The position numbers were made by a program, and so were the translations under genes. Positions 14,897 to 20,059 of a DNA stretch of 20,059 bases are shown here, piece by piece. Below the pieces are notes generated by a model. The model was not told where the DNA came from, searched no databases, and saw only the letters and a list, made by a program, of their open reading frames with translations. Positions within the stretch are counted from its first letter, which is position 1; each line of letters opens with the position of its first letter. Origin of the DNA: Candidatus Woesearchaeota archaeon (GTDB lineage: Archaea > Nanobdellota > Nanobdellia > Woesearchaeales > WAPY01). Where the stretch lies: NCBI GenBank assembly GCA_015520525.1, contig WAPY01000011.1, positions 1 to 20,059 of the forward strand. Direction: 5' to 3'.

Positions 14897-15430
14897 TCAC
14901 TCTTTCTTAGCTTTTGATTCAACTTTTGATTTTTGATTTTTATCTTTTGTTTTATTACTCTTCGCCTTGCTGTTCTTGCTCTTGCTTTTCTTGTCTGCTG
15001 ATTCGATGACTATTAATTCAACACTCGCCCGCTTCATGCTTATTCCTCTAATCCGACCATAGTGAGGATTAACGGGGGCTTCTTTTGGAATAACTCTGAA
15101 CACCTTGAGTGATGATGTGTCCAAGCCAGCAAGTTGAGCGTTAGCCTCAACTTCTTTCAACAGTTTGAGCATGTACCTTGCAGTCTTAACGGGAAATTTT
15201 CCAGGTCCAATTGCTTTTCTGTGAGCCTGCTCCTGATTAAATTTAGTAAATTTGATTGGGGTCTTCTTGAGGATAACCTGCTCCAGTATATTTTTAGCTG
15301 TTTGAAGATTCTTTCCTCTTATAGTTCTCCCTATCATCACGGCACTCTTTAATGGTATTGGAACTGAAACGAGCATAGCCCTAGCCATGTGCTCCTTATC
15401 AAATTCCTTGAAACTATACTTTAAAGCCAT
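14897..15430 (-). CDS. rpl22: Ribosomal protein L22 (uL22)
   Basis: Large-subunit protein uL22, whose long hairpin lines the exit tunnel. The core has LVSVPIPLKSAVMIGRTIRGKNLQTAKNILEQV, AIGPGKFPVKTARYMLKLLKEVEANAQLAGLD and the hairpin AHRKAI...PHYGRIRGISMKRASVELIV in pieces. The final 34 residues are a Lys/Ser/Asn tail, which brings it to 177 residues, above the usual 150-155. The ATG immediately follows the S19 stop, with GGTGAGG as the binding site. Confidence 0.95.
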   Translation of the reverse strand: MALKYSFKEFDKEHMARAMLVSVPIPLKSAVMIGRTIRGKNLQTAKNILEQVILKKTPIKFTKFNQEQAHRKAIGPGKFPVKTARYMLKLLKEVEANAQLAGLDTSSLKVFRVIPKEAPVNPHYGRIRGISMKRASVELIVIESADKKSKSKNSKAKSNKTKDKNQKSKVESKAKKE

Positions 15431-15811
15431 TTACCTCACCGAAAGCGCTTGACTTGATCTTGTTGCTCCAACGCCTGGAGCGTGGTGCTGAACTCTCTTC
15501 CTTGTAAGAGCAAATTCACCAAGCCTGTGACCAAGCATTTCTGCAGTTACTCTAACTGCGACGAATTCTTTGCCGTTGTAAACATTTATTGTTTTGCCGA
15601 CCATCAAAGGAAGTATGACCATATCCCTGCAGTGTGTTTTTACCTCATTCTTTCTCTCTAAATCTTTGAGGAGCTTCTTTTCTTCCTCTGTGAAGCCTCT
15701 CTTTATCTTCCTTCTTTCCCTTGATTTAAGCAACTCTGCAAACTCATTTAAGGATAATGATTTTAAATCATCAATCTTTTTCCCTCTGAATAAAAATTCT
15801 TTTCTGGCCAT
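15431..15811 (-). CDS. rps19: Ribosomal protein S19 (uS19)
   Basis: Small-subunit protein uS19 in the head, near the A site. It begins with the archaeal helical segment (EFLFRGKKIDDLKSLSLNEFAELLKSRERRKIKRGFT) and carries THCRDMVILPLMVGKTINVYNGKEFV and the conserved MLGHRLGEFALTRK. It ends HHAPGVGATRSSQALSVR as archaeal S19 does. The length of 126 is normal. Its gap to L2 is two bases; the end of L2 holds the AGAGGTAA binding site. Confidence 0.97.
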   Translation of the reverse strand: MARKEFLFRGKKIDDLKSLSLNEFAELLKSRERRKIKRGFTEEEKKLLKDLERKNEVKTHCRDMVILPLMVGKTINVYNGKEFVAVRVTAEMLGHRLGEFALTRKRVQHHAPGVGATRSSQALSVR

Positions 15812-15813
15812 TT

Positions 15814-16530
15814 TTACCTCTTCCTCCTTCCAGTTCTCCTTGGCCTTATCTTACCAGCTTTCTTTCCAGGAGGAGCATTCCTTGGAGCTATAGTAGGCCT
15901 TCCTTTGTGAGCACTGCTTGAACCTCCGAACGGATGGTCGACAGCGTTCATGGATGTAGCGTGAACTCTTGGGTAAAGCTTGTTCTTAGCCTTCATGTGA
16001 TAATATTTTCTTCCTGCTTTAAGGAAAGGCTTCTGCGTCCTTCCGAATCCTGCAACTGTTCCAATTGTAGCCAAGCAGTTCCCATTGAAAACCTTCTTTT
16101 TCTTTGAAGGAAGCTGAACAGTAACATAATCTCCTGACTTCATAACAACTCTTGCAAAGGTTCCCGATGCCCTGACAAGCTTGCCTCCATCTCCTGGTTT
16201 CAGCTCAATATTTGAAATGATAGTTCCTTCAGGTATATTCTTTAATGGAAGTATGTTCCCATTCTTAACCTCGTCGCTATAACCAACTGTCAAAGTATCT
16301 CCAACCTTCAAACCTTCAACAGCTATAACAACCCATTTATCATTATCTGATATTAACTCTGCCAAAGGAGCAGAGTGTCCTGACGAATGAATTAAATCTT
16401 TAATTTGCATGGTCATGAGCTCTCCTTGTTTTATAGGCTTGTACCTTGCATCGGCGTAGTACCTAAAACTAGGAGCTCTATAAACCGAACTTCCCTTTCC
16501 TCTCTTCTGTTGTATGAGATTCTTTCCCAT
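15814..16530 (-). CDS. rpl2: Ribosomal protein L2 (uL2)
   Basis: Large-subunit protein uL2, required for subunit joining and for an intact peptidyl transferase centre. The SH3/OB part includes GDGGKLVRASGTFARVV. The conserved C-terminal segment has MNAVDHPFGGSSSAHKGRPT with the key His, then a basic GKIRPRRTGRRKR end. At 238 residues it is the normal archaeal length. AAGGTAATA precedes the ATG. Confidence 0.97.
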   Translation of the reverse strand: MGKNLIQQKRGKGSSVYRAPSFRYYADARYKPIKQGELMTMQIKDLIHSSGHSAPLAELISDNDKWVVIAVEGLKVGDTLTVGYSDEVKNGNILPLKNIPEGTIISNIELKPGDGGKLVRASGTFARVVMKSGDYVTVQLPSKKKKVFNGNCLATIGTVAGFGRTQKPFLKAGRKYYHMKAKNKLYPRVHATSMNAVDHPFGGSSSAHKGRPTIAPRNAPPGKKAGKIRPRRTGRRKR

Positions 16531-16539
16531 TTTATTACC

Positions 16540-16788
16540 TTAAGTAAGTTTTAATCTTGTTGCAACATCAATTGCGGGAGTGTCTTCGCTGAGTTTAACA
16601 TAAGCTTTTTTGTAGCCTTTTATAGTTCTCATCAATCTTATCTTAACAACTTTAACCTTAAACTTTGATTCAACAGCGTCCTTAACCTCTTTTTTAGTCG
16701 CGCGCTCATCAACCTTAAATACGAGCTCATTGCCTAATTCCATCAAACGAATTGCTTTTTCCGTTGCTATTGGACTTTTGATTATCAT
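16540..16788 (-). CDS. rpl23: Ribosomal protein L23 (uL23)
   Basis: Large-subunit protein uL23 at the tunnel exit, a docking point for SRP and SecY. Family motifs are SPIATEKAIRLMELGNELVFKVDERATKKEVKDAVESKFKVKVVKI and KGYKKAYVKLS in pieces. The 82-residue length is typical of archaea. AAGGAG stands immediately upstream of the ATG at 16788, in a 9-nt gap after L4. Confidence 0.96.
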   Translation of the reverse strand: MIIKSPIATEKAIRLMELGNELVFKVDERATKKEVKDAVESKFKVKVVKIRLMRTIKGYKKAYVKLSEDTPAIDVATRLKLT

Positions 16789-16797
16789 TTTATCTCC

Positions 16798-17604
16798 TTA
16801 AATGAACAACTTTTCTTTTCCTATTCTTTCAACAGCTGATTTTGTGATGATTATTAAACGACCAGGCTCTGCACCCGGCGCCAGCAAACCTGCATTGAGC
16901 GAGCTCACTTCAACAACATCCAAACCTAAGTTCTTAGCAGCCTTCGCCACTGGAGCTTTCTTAGATGTGATGAGCAATGGGCCGACCTTCTTAACATATT
17001 TTCTTCCCCTTGCTTTTCCCTTGCCGGCTCTTATTTTCTTCTCGCTTATCCTTTCAAGCTCATCATGAAGCCCGAGCTTCTCAAGGACTGACAAGACATC
17101 TTTTGTTTTGCTCAACATCTCAATGTCATCAACAATTATGAAAGGATAATTTTCTGGAGCCTTCTCATGTTTTAAAACAAGATCCTTGTCCAAGCACGCT
17201 GACAATGCACTTCTTATCGCCTTCTTCCTCTCCTTATCATTAATTTTTAAATCCCAAATCTTCTCTGACTTAGGCGGATGAGCTCTCCTACCGCCGACCG
17301 TTCCTGGAATGAACGCTCCCTGCCAGTAAAATTGGGAACCATTCCTTGAGAGGATTTTCCTAGGAACTCTCGATATTCCATAACCGTATGATGTTCTGAA
17401 AACCCTCCTTCTCTTGTATAATTTCGCGGATGGTCTCTTGCCTGCATCTTTAAACGCGCCGTAAGGCTGTCTATCATGAGATTGAATAGCTAAGACCGCT
17501 CTCTTTATGAGGTCCGGTCTAATAATTTCATTAAACACTTCTGGAAGGTCAAGCTCATCAACCTTTTTCCCTTCCAAGTCCAAAACAGGTAATTTATTAG
17601 CCAT
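16798..17604 (-). CDS. rpl4: Ribosomal protein L4 (uL4), archaeal type
   Basis: Large-subunit protein uL4, whose extended loop forms part of the exit tunnel constriction. The core shows LPEVFNEIIRPDLIKRAVLAIQSHDRQPYG, GRRAHPPKSEKIWDLKINDKERKKAIRSALSA, AGKGKARGRKYVKKVGPLLI and the C-terminal LNAGLLAPGAEPGRLIIITKSAVERI in pieces. At 268 residues it is within the archaeal range. The ATG at 17604 follows a 32-nt A-rich spacer without a clear binding site; the only AAGGA is about 27 bases away, next to the L3 stop. Confidence 0.96.
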   Translation of the reverse strand: MANKLPVLDLEGKKVDELDLPEVFNEIIRPDLIKRAVLAIQSHDRQPYGAFKDAGKRPSAKLYKRRRVFRTSYGYGISRVPRKILSRNGSQFYWQGAFIPGTVGGRRAHPPKSEKIWDLKINDKERKKAIRSALSACLDKDLVLKHEKAPENYPFIIVDDIEMLSKTKDVLSVLEKLGLHDELERISEKKIRAGKGKARGRKYVKKVGPLLITSKKAPVAKAAKNLGLDVVEVSSLNAGLLAPGAEPGRLIIITKSAVERIGKEKLFI

Positions 17605-17636
17605 TTTTTATCGTTTTTGTCTTATTTTTGTTCCTT

Positions 17637-18605
17637 TTATTGAATTATCTTCAAAAATTGAAGTGAGACCTTCTTCTTAGGAGGTCTTGAAGCATTCATA
17701 AGATGAACCAATCTCTTTGAAGGTCCGGGAACGGAACCATACAGTAGGAGGACATCACTTTTCAGGATTCCATAATGTTCAAACCCTTCCTCTCTGTTAA
17801 ACTCTTTAGCTGAGCCAATCTTAAGTATGAACTTGTTGAGTTCTGTTCTCTGATGAAAACCCATTTGACCTGCATGAGCAACTCTATACATTATATGACC
17901 TTGAGCGTTCCAAGGACCAAGTGTCGCAACACCCCTCTGACCCTTTTGAGCCTTGTGAGACTTTAAAGCTATGCCAAACCTCTTTATAGCTCCTTGGAAA
18001 CCATGACCCTTTGTCACAGCATGAGCATCAACAAATGTCATCTCAGAAAGAACATCAGAAACTTTTATGTCCTTATTAATGTTGTTAAGTGCATAATTAA
18101 ATTTATCTTCTAAAGAACCGCCCAAGTGAACCTCCATAATTTCAGGCTTTTTCTTGGAGATGCCCGCCAAAGCAGGCTGAGTGTGGATTAAAACAGTTAT
18201 ATCTTCATAATCTGAAAGTTTGTCTTTGAATGAGGAGAGATCCTTCTTTGACTTGCCAAGATTGACCTTTCTGCTGAGTTCTTTATAATTACTAACGACA
18301 ACTTCGTCAGCAACTTTCAATGTGTTGTCCCCATCAGACCTCTTGTAAAACCTAACTGAAAATATTCTCACAGGAGGAGCTTCAAGTATTGTTGCTGGAA
18401 CAACAATCTCCTCATTTTTAGTCATTGAATTAGGAGAATTATCTAAAACAAGAACTTGGACCATTCTAACTTTGTAAGCAGGAAAACCGGCAAGCTTAGC
18501 TTCATTAGGCACAGCTTGATACCTAACTCTAGCATAAATCCTCTTGGCCCTCTTCCTAGGCCAAACCTGCATACTTCCGTGTCTTGGGAATAAAATATTT
18601 GGCAT
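17637..18605 (-). CDS. rpl3: Ribosomal protein L3 (uL3), first gene of the operon
   Basis: Large-subunit protein uL3, an early assembly protein near the peptidyl transferase centre. It opens PRHGSMQVWPRKRAKRIYARVRY as archaeal L3 does. The conserved loop region is clear: VTKGHGFQGAIKRFGIALKSHKAQKGQRG, then HRVAHAGQMGFHQRTELNK-like sequence in pieces. Length is 322 residues, slightly short of the usual 330-350. AAAGGTTGATG precedes the ATG. In many archaea a gene for a SPOUT-type protein lies just upstream of L3; here there is an intergenic promoter region instead. Confidence 0.96.
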   Translation of the reverse strand: MPNILFPRHGSMQVWPRKRAKRIYARVRYQAVPNEAKLAGFPAYKVRMVQVLVLDNSPNSMTKNEEIVVPATILEAPPVRIFSVRFYKRSDGDNTLKVADEVVVSNYKELSRKVNLGKSKKDLSSFKDKLSDYEDITVLIHTQPALAGISKKKPEIMEVHLGGSLEDKFNYALNNINKDIKVSDVLSEMTFVDAHAVTKGHGFQGAIKRFGIALKSHKAQKGQRGVATLGPWNAQGHIMYRVAHAGQMGFHQRTELNKFILKIGSAKEFNREEGFEHYGILKSDVLLLYGSVPGPSKRLVHLMNASRPPKKKVSLQFLKIIQ

Positions 18606-18740
18606 TTACATCAACCTTTTTCTAACAACAAGCAAGTATATTAGTTCGCCATGCTTGTCGGAATAAAAGCCTTTTTTTGAGTTCCTCCAGAAAAGCGGAA
18701 GGTCCTCTTTTCAGGCCTTATTCGGTTACTTTAAGTAACT
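18606..18740 (-). ncRNA. Predicted structured 5-prime leader of the L3 operon mRNA
   Basis: If transcription starts about 25 bases after the TATA box at 18763-18771, the mRNA leader is about 135 nt, long for an archaeon. Read 5-prime to 3-prime on the minus strand it can fold into four elements. These are (a) GUUACU/AGUAAC at the 5-prime end; (b) a long stem joining GAAUAA and GCCU with AGGC and UUAUUC; (c) inside it, GAAAAG/CUUUUC with a further GGA/UCC; and (d) a 9-bp stem from CGACAAGCA (18652-18660) and UGCUUGUUG (18626-18634) with a 17-nt loop. The loop holds a three-codon AUG GCG AAC UAA frame. Element (d) ends about 8-10 nt before the ribosome binding site. I folded this by eye. A role in autogenous control is inference. 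Confidence 0.45.
18725..18739. promoter_or_regulatory. 15-bp palindrome at the predicted operon transcription start
   Basis: GTTACTT and AAGTAAC form perfect 7-bp arms around a single central T. It lies directly at or just after the predicted transcription start of the ribosomal operon, 24-38 bases downstream of the TATA box. The position fits a dimeric repressor site, or a hairpin at the very 5-prime end of the transcript. Confidence 0.4.
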
Positions 18741-18762
18741 CGAGAAACGGGGGAGTAGTCCT

Positions 18763-18778
18763 ATTTATAAAGGTTTCG
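18763..18778 (-). promoter_or_regulatory. BRE and TATA box of the L3 ribosomal operon
   Basis: The minus strand reads ACGAAACCTTTATAAATA. TTTATAAAT (18763-18771) is a strong box A and the purine-rich ACGAAAC just upstream fits a TFB recognition element. It is the best promoter in the intergenic region. A weaker TATA-like stretch (CTAATATACT, about 18637-18646) lies nearer the L3 start but would put the start point in the binding site. Confidence 0.65.
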
Positions 18779-18812
18779 TTTTTACACAAGATACTCTTCA
18801 TTATCTCACACA

Positions 18813-18826
18813 TAAATAATATAAAC
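18813..18826 (+). promoter_or_regulatory. Candidate TATA box of the divergent plus-strand genes
   Basis: The plus strand reads AAATAATATAAAC here. The centre of the best TATA match is about 27 bases before the ATG at 18849, the spacing expected if the transcript starts at or very near the start codon. No ribosome binding site is visible, which also fits leaderless translation. Confidence 0.45.
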
Positions 18827-18848
18827 AAAGATTGATAACAATGAGAAG

Positions 18849-19832
18849 ATGAAAGAAAACAAGGAGGAAAAAGGAAGTTTGGATTTAATTACTGTCAACA
18901 TTGTTGTCGATAAAGGACTGATAGATGAAGAGAAGGGAGAGATTAAAGAGACAATAAGCAGGTTGAACACATCTGAATTAACGACTCAAACAGACGAAGA
19001 AAATTGCGAGGAGAGAATAATTACCAGCTTAAAAGATGAAGAAATCAGTAGATTACAAGAGGAAGGGAAAGTGTATAAAAGGTTAGAAGTAATAATGAAT
19101 GAGACTCACAAACCTAATTTAAACAGTATAAATGGGAAAACATACAAGATAAAAACAAAAGAATATGAGAATGTAAAGGACATCCTAAGTAAAGTAAAAG
19201 AATTCATAAATTTAGATAAATTAAAGTTGGACTTGAAGAAGCCAGAAATAATAATTGAGTATGACGAGAAAGAAAAACAAGCAAAGGCAATCATAAAACA
19301 ATCCAAGAGAGAATACTTTGTATTTGCGCACTCGCGAAGCATAAGGCCTAACATAATCAGAGGATTAATAATCAGAGCAGGATTAAATAAGAGTTTGCCA
19401 GAGGGAACAGCGATTGATCTGACGAGCATAAGCCCCTTCTGCCTTGAAGCTGGAGAGGTAAATAAAAACATAAAACTTCTCTCATGGAGCTGGTCGTCAA
19501 GAATAACAAATTTAATGAGAAAAAATTGTTTAGTAGCAAGGAACAAAAGAGTTGAATTTGACCACGGCATCCTAAATGAACTGCTGAAAAAACATAAAGA
19601 GAAAATGACAGGAAACATCTTTGTATTCGGGCAGTTCTTATTTGTAAATGAGAAAGTTTTGGGGGAGATAATAAAAACTCTGAACAGAATAAAAAATGAA
19701 GAAGGCAAGAGCGTAAGATTTATCCTCATATTTGACAAACAACTAAGCGAAGAATTTATTAAAACAAACAACATGAAAGAAAGCTTAATATGCCAAGGAA
19801 AAAGAAAACTTTACACTTACTCTTCTCTCTGA
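18849..19832 (+). CDS. THUMP/Trm-G10-like protein, probably a degenerate RNA methyltransferase
   Basis: The product has 327 residues, with no membrane segment. The first 90 residues are acidic and charged. Residues 95-155 resemble a THUMP RNA-binding domain, mainly in KLDLKKPEIIIEYDEKEKQAKAII (126-149). Residues 155-327 follow the outline of a Trm-G10/Trm11-type tRNA guanine-10 methyltransferase: FAHSRSIRPNIIRGLIIRAGL where family members have FFHPSSL..ARALVNLA, then ID...SPFCLEAG (189-202) where they have LDPFCGTGG.LIEAG. The glycine-rich SAM loop is not conserved, and I see no [DN]PP[YF] catalytic motif. So it may bind RNA without methylating it, or be something else. This reading rests on pattern memory only. 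It is the first gene of a plus-strand unit divergent from the ribosomal operon. Confidence 0.6.
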   Translation: MKENKEEKGSLDLITVNIVVDKGLIDEEKGEIKETISRLNTSELTTQTDEENCEERIITSLKDEEISRLQEEGKVYKRLEVIMNETHKPNLNSINGKTYKIKTKEYENVKDILSKVKEFINLDKLKLDLKKPEIIIEYDEKEKQAKAIIKQSKREYFVFAHSRSIRPNIIRGLIIRAGLNKSLPEGTAIDLTSISPFCLEAGEVNKNIKLLSWSWSSRITNLMRKNCLVARNKRVEFDHGILNELLKKHKEKMTGNIFVFGQFLFVNEKVLGEIIKTLNRIKNEEGKSVRFILIFDKQLSEEFIKTNNMKESLICQGKRKLYTYSSL

Positions 19833-19842
19833 GGGAAAAAGC

Positions 19843-20059
19843 ATGAAGTTAAACAAAATAACAGATAATAGAAAAGATAATAAAAACGAAAAACAAGATT
19901 ATTGGAAAGACATCTTCTTCCTATTGATTATAATAAGTATAGTTTTCGCTGTGAAAATAATCTTAACAGGAGGCATGGGTCTCCGCTTCGTTGATGACGC
20001 TTCATACTTCAACATGAGAAAATCACTGGAGATTTTAAAAAATCCCCTAATAAACTTTC
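19843..20059 (+). CDS. N-terminus of a polytopic membrane protein, possible GT-C glycosyltransferase (partial)
   Basis: The ATG at 19843 opens a frame of 72 codons that continues past the window edge. A charged N-terminus of about 22 residues precedes a hydrophobic segment at about 24-43, followed by GGMGLRFVDDASYFNMRKSLEIL. An acidic pair followed by a Tyr just after the first membrane segment is the pattern of GT-C enzymes such as dolichyl-phosphate-mannose transferases, but with so little sequence this is tentative. GAGGG, overlapping the upstream TGA, serves as binding site 8 bases before the ATG, so the gene is likely cotranscribed with the preceding one. Confidence 0.6.
   Translation, partial: MKLNKITDNRKDNKNEKQDYWKDIFFLLIIISIVFAVKIILTGGMGLRFVDDASYFNMRKSLEILKNPLINF

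Noticed and set aside
18637..18646. TATA-like CTAATATACT close to the L3 start as the main operon promoter
   Set aside because: It lacks a BRE-like element and would place the start within or past the ribosome binding site. The TTTATAAAT box at 18763-18771 is stronger.
18606..18848. Possible tRNA or other stable RNA gene in the divergent region
   Set aside because: I found no TTC-loop sequence with a matching acceptor stem on either strand. The hairpins are better explained as an mRNA leader.
19106..19774. A 222-codon minus-strand open frame opposite the THUMP-like gene
   Set aside because: It has Ser/Phe/Leu-rich shadow composition and no promoter or binding site. The plus-strand frame is longer and has a TATA box at the right distance.

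Overview
The window is archaeal. It carries the long S10/spc ribosomal-protein operon in the archaeal gene order, including genes bacteria lack here (S4e, L32e, L19e, L34e, L14e, RNase P protein 1, aIF1 and an EMC3-type insertase). Starts are preceded by AGGAGGTGAT-type ribosome binding sites and candidate promoters have TATA boxes. The DNA is A+T rich. The usual archaeal neighbours adk, cmk and truB are absent, and Cys-rich secreted proteins with a CxxDGxCDxG motif are present. Together this suggests a reduced DPANN archaeon, perhaps a Woesearchaeota/Pacearchaeota-like lineage. The lineage is an inference from style, not a phylogenetic result.

Layout: (1) Positions 1-2845, minus strand, hold the first 948 codons of a very large secreted protein that runs off the window. 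It has a signal peptide, about 30 cysteines near the N-terminus, six copies of a GHFDG..IVWD repeat in a probable beta-propeller, a Cys cassette and an unrecognised C-terminal region. (2) Positions 2842-3480, minus, encode a small membrane-anchored, sequon-rich protein that overlaps the large gene by ATGA and has its own TATA box. (3) Positions 3529-18605, minus, hold 26 genes in one direction, almost without gaps: L3, L4, L23, L2, S19, L22, S3, L29, aIF1, RNase P protein 1, S17, L14, L24, S4e, L5, S14, S8, L6, L32e, L19e, L18, S5, L30, L15, SecY, the EMC3/DUF106 insertase, L34e and L14e (28 if L34e and L14e, behind a possible internal promoter, are counted). (4) Positions 18606-18848 are a divergent intergenic region with a strong BRE+TATA promoter for the operon, a palindrome at the predicted transcription start, a structured leader of about 135 nt, and an A+T-rich promoter for the other strand. 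(5) Positions 18849-20059, plus, encode a 327-residue protein that looks like a degenerate THUMP/Trm-G10-type methyltransferase, then the start of a polytopic membrane protein, possibly a GT-C glycosyltransferase.

The operon supplies ribosome assembly factors together with the membrane machinery for protein export and insertion (SecY and the EMC3-like insertase). The two surface-protein genes downstream would be clients of that machinery. They use very different codons from the operon, which suggests a separate accessory unit.

The points most worth a second look are the repeat protein with its near-identical DNA repeats, the structured leader of the L3 operon, the methyltransferase-like protein that has lost its SAM-binding glycine motif, and the large ectodomain in the EMC3-like insertase. 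I saw no tRNA, rRNA, CRISPR array or mobile element, and no stretch over 300 bases lacks a gene.
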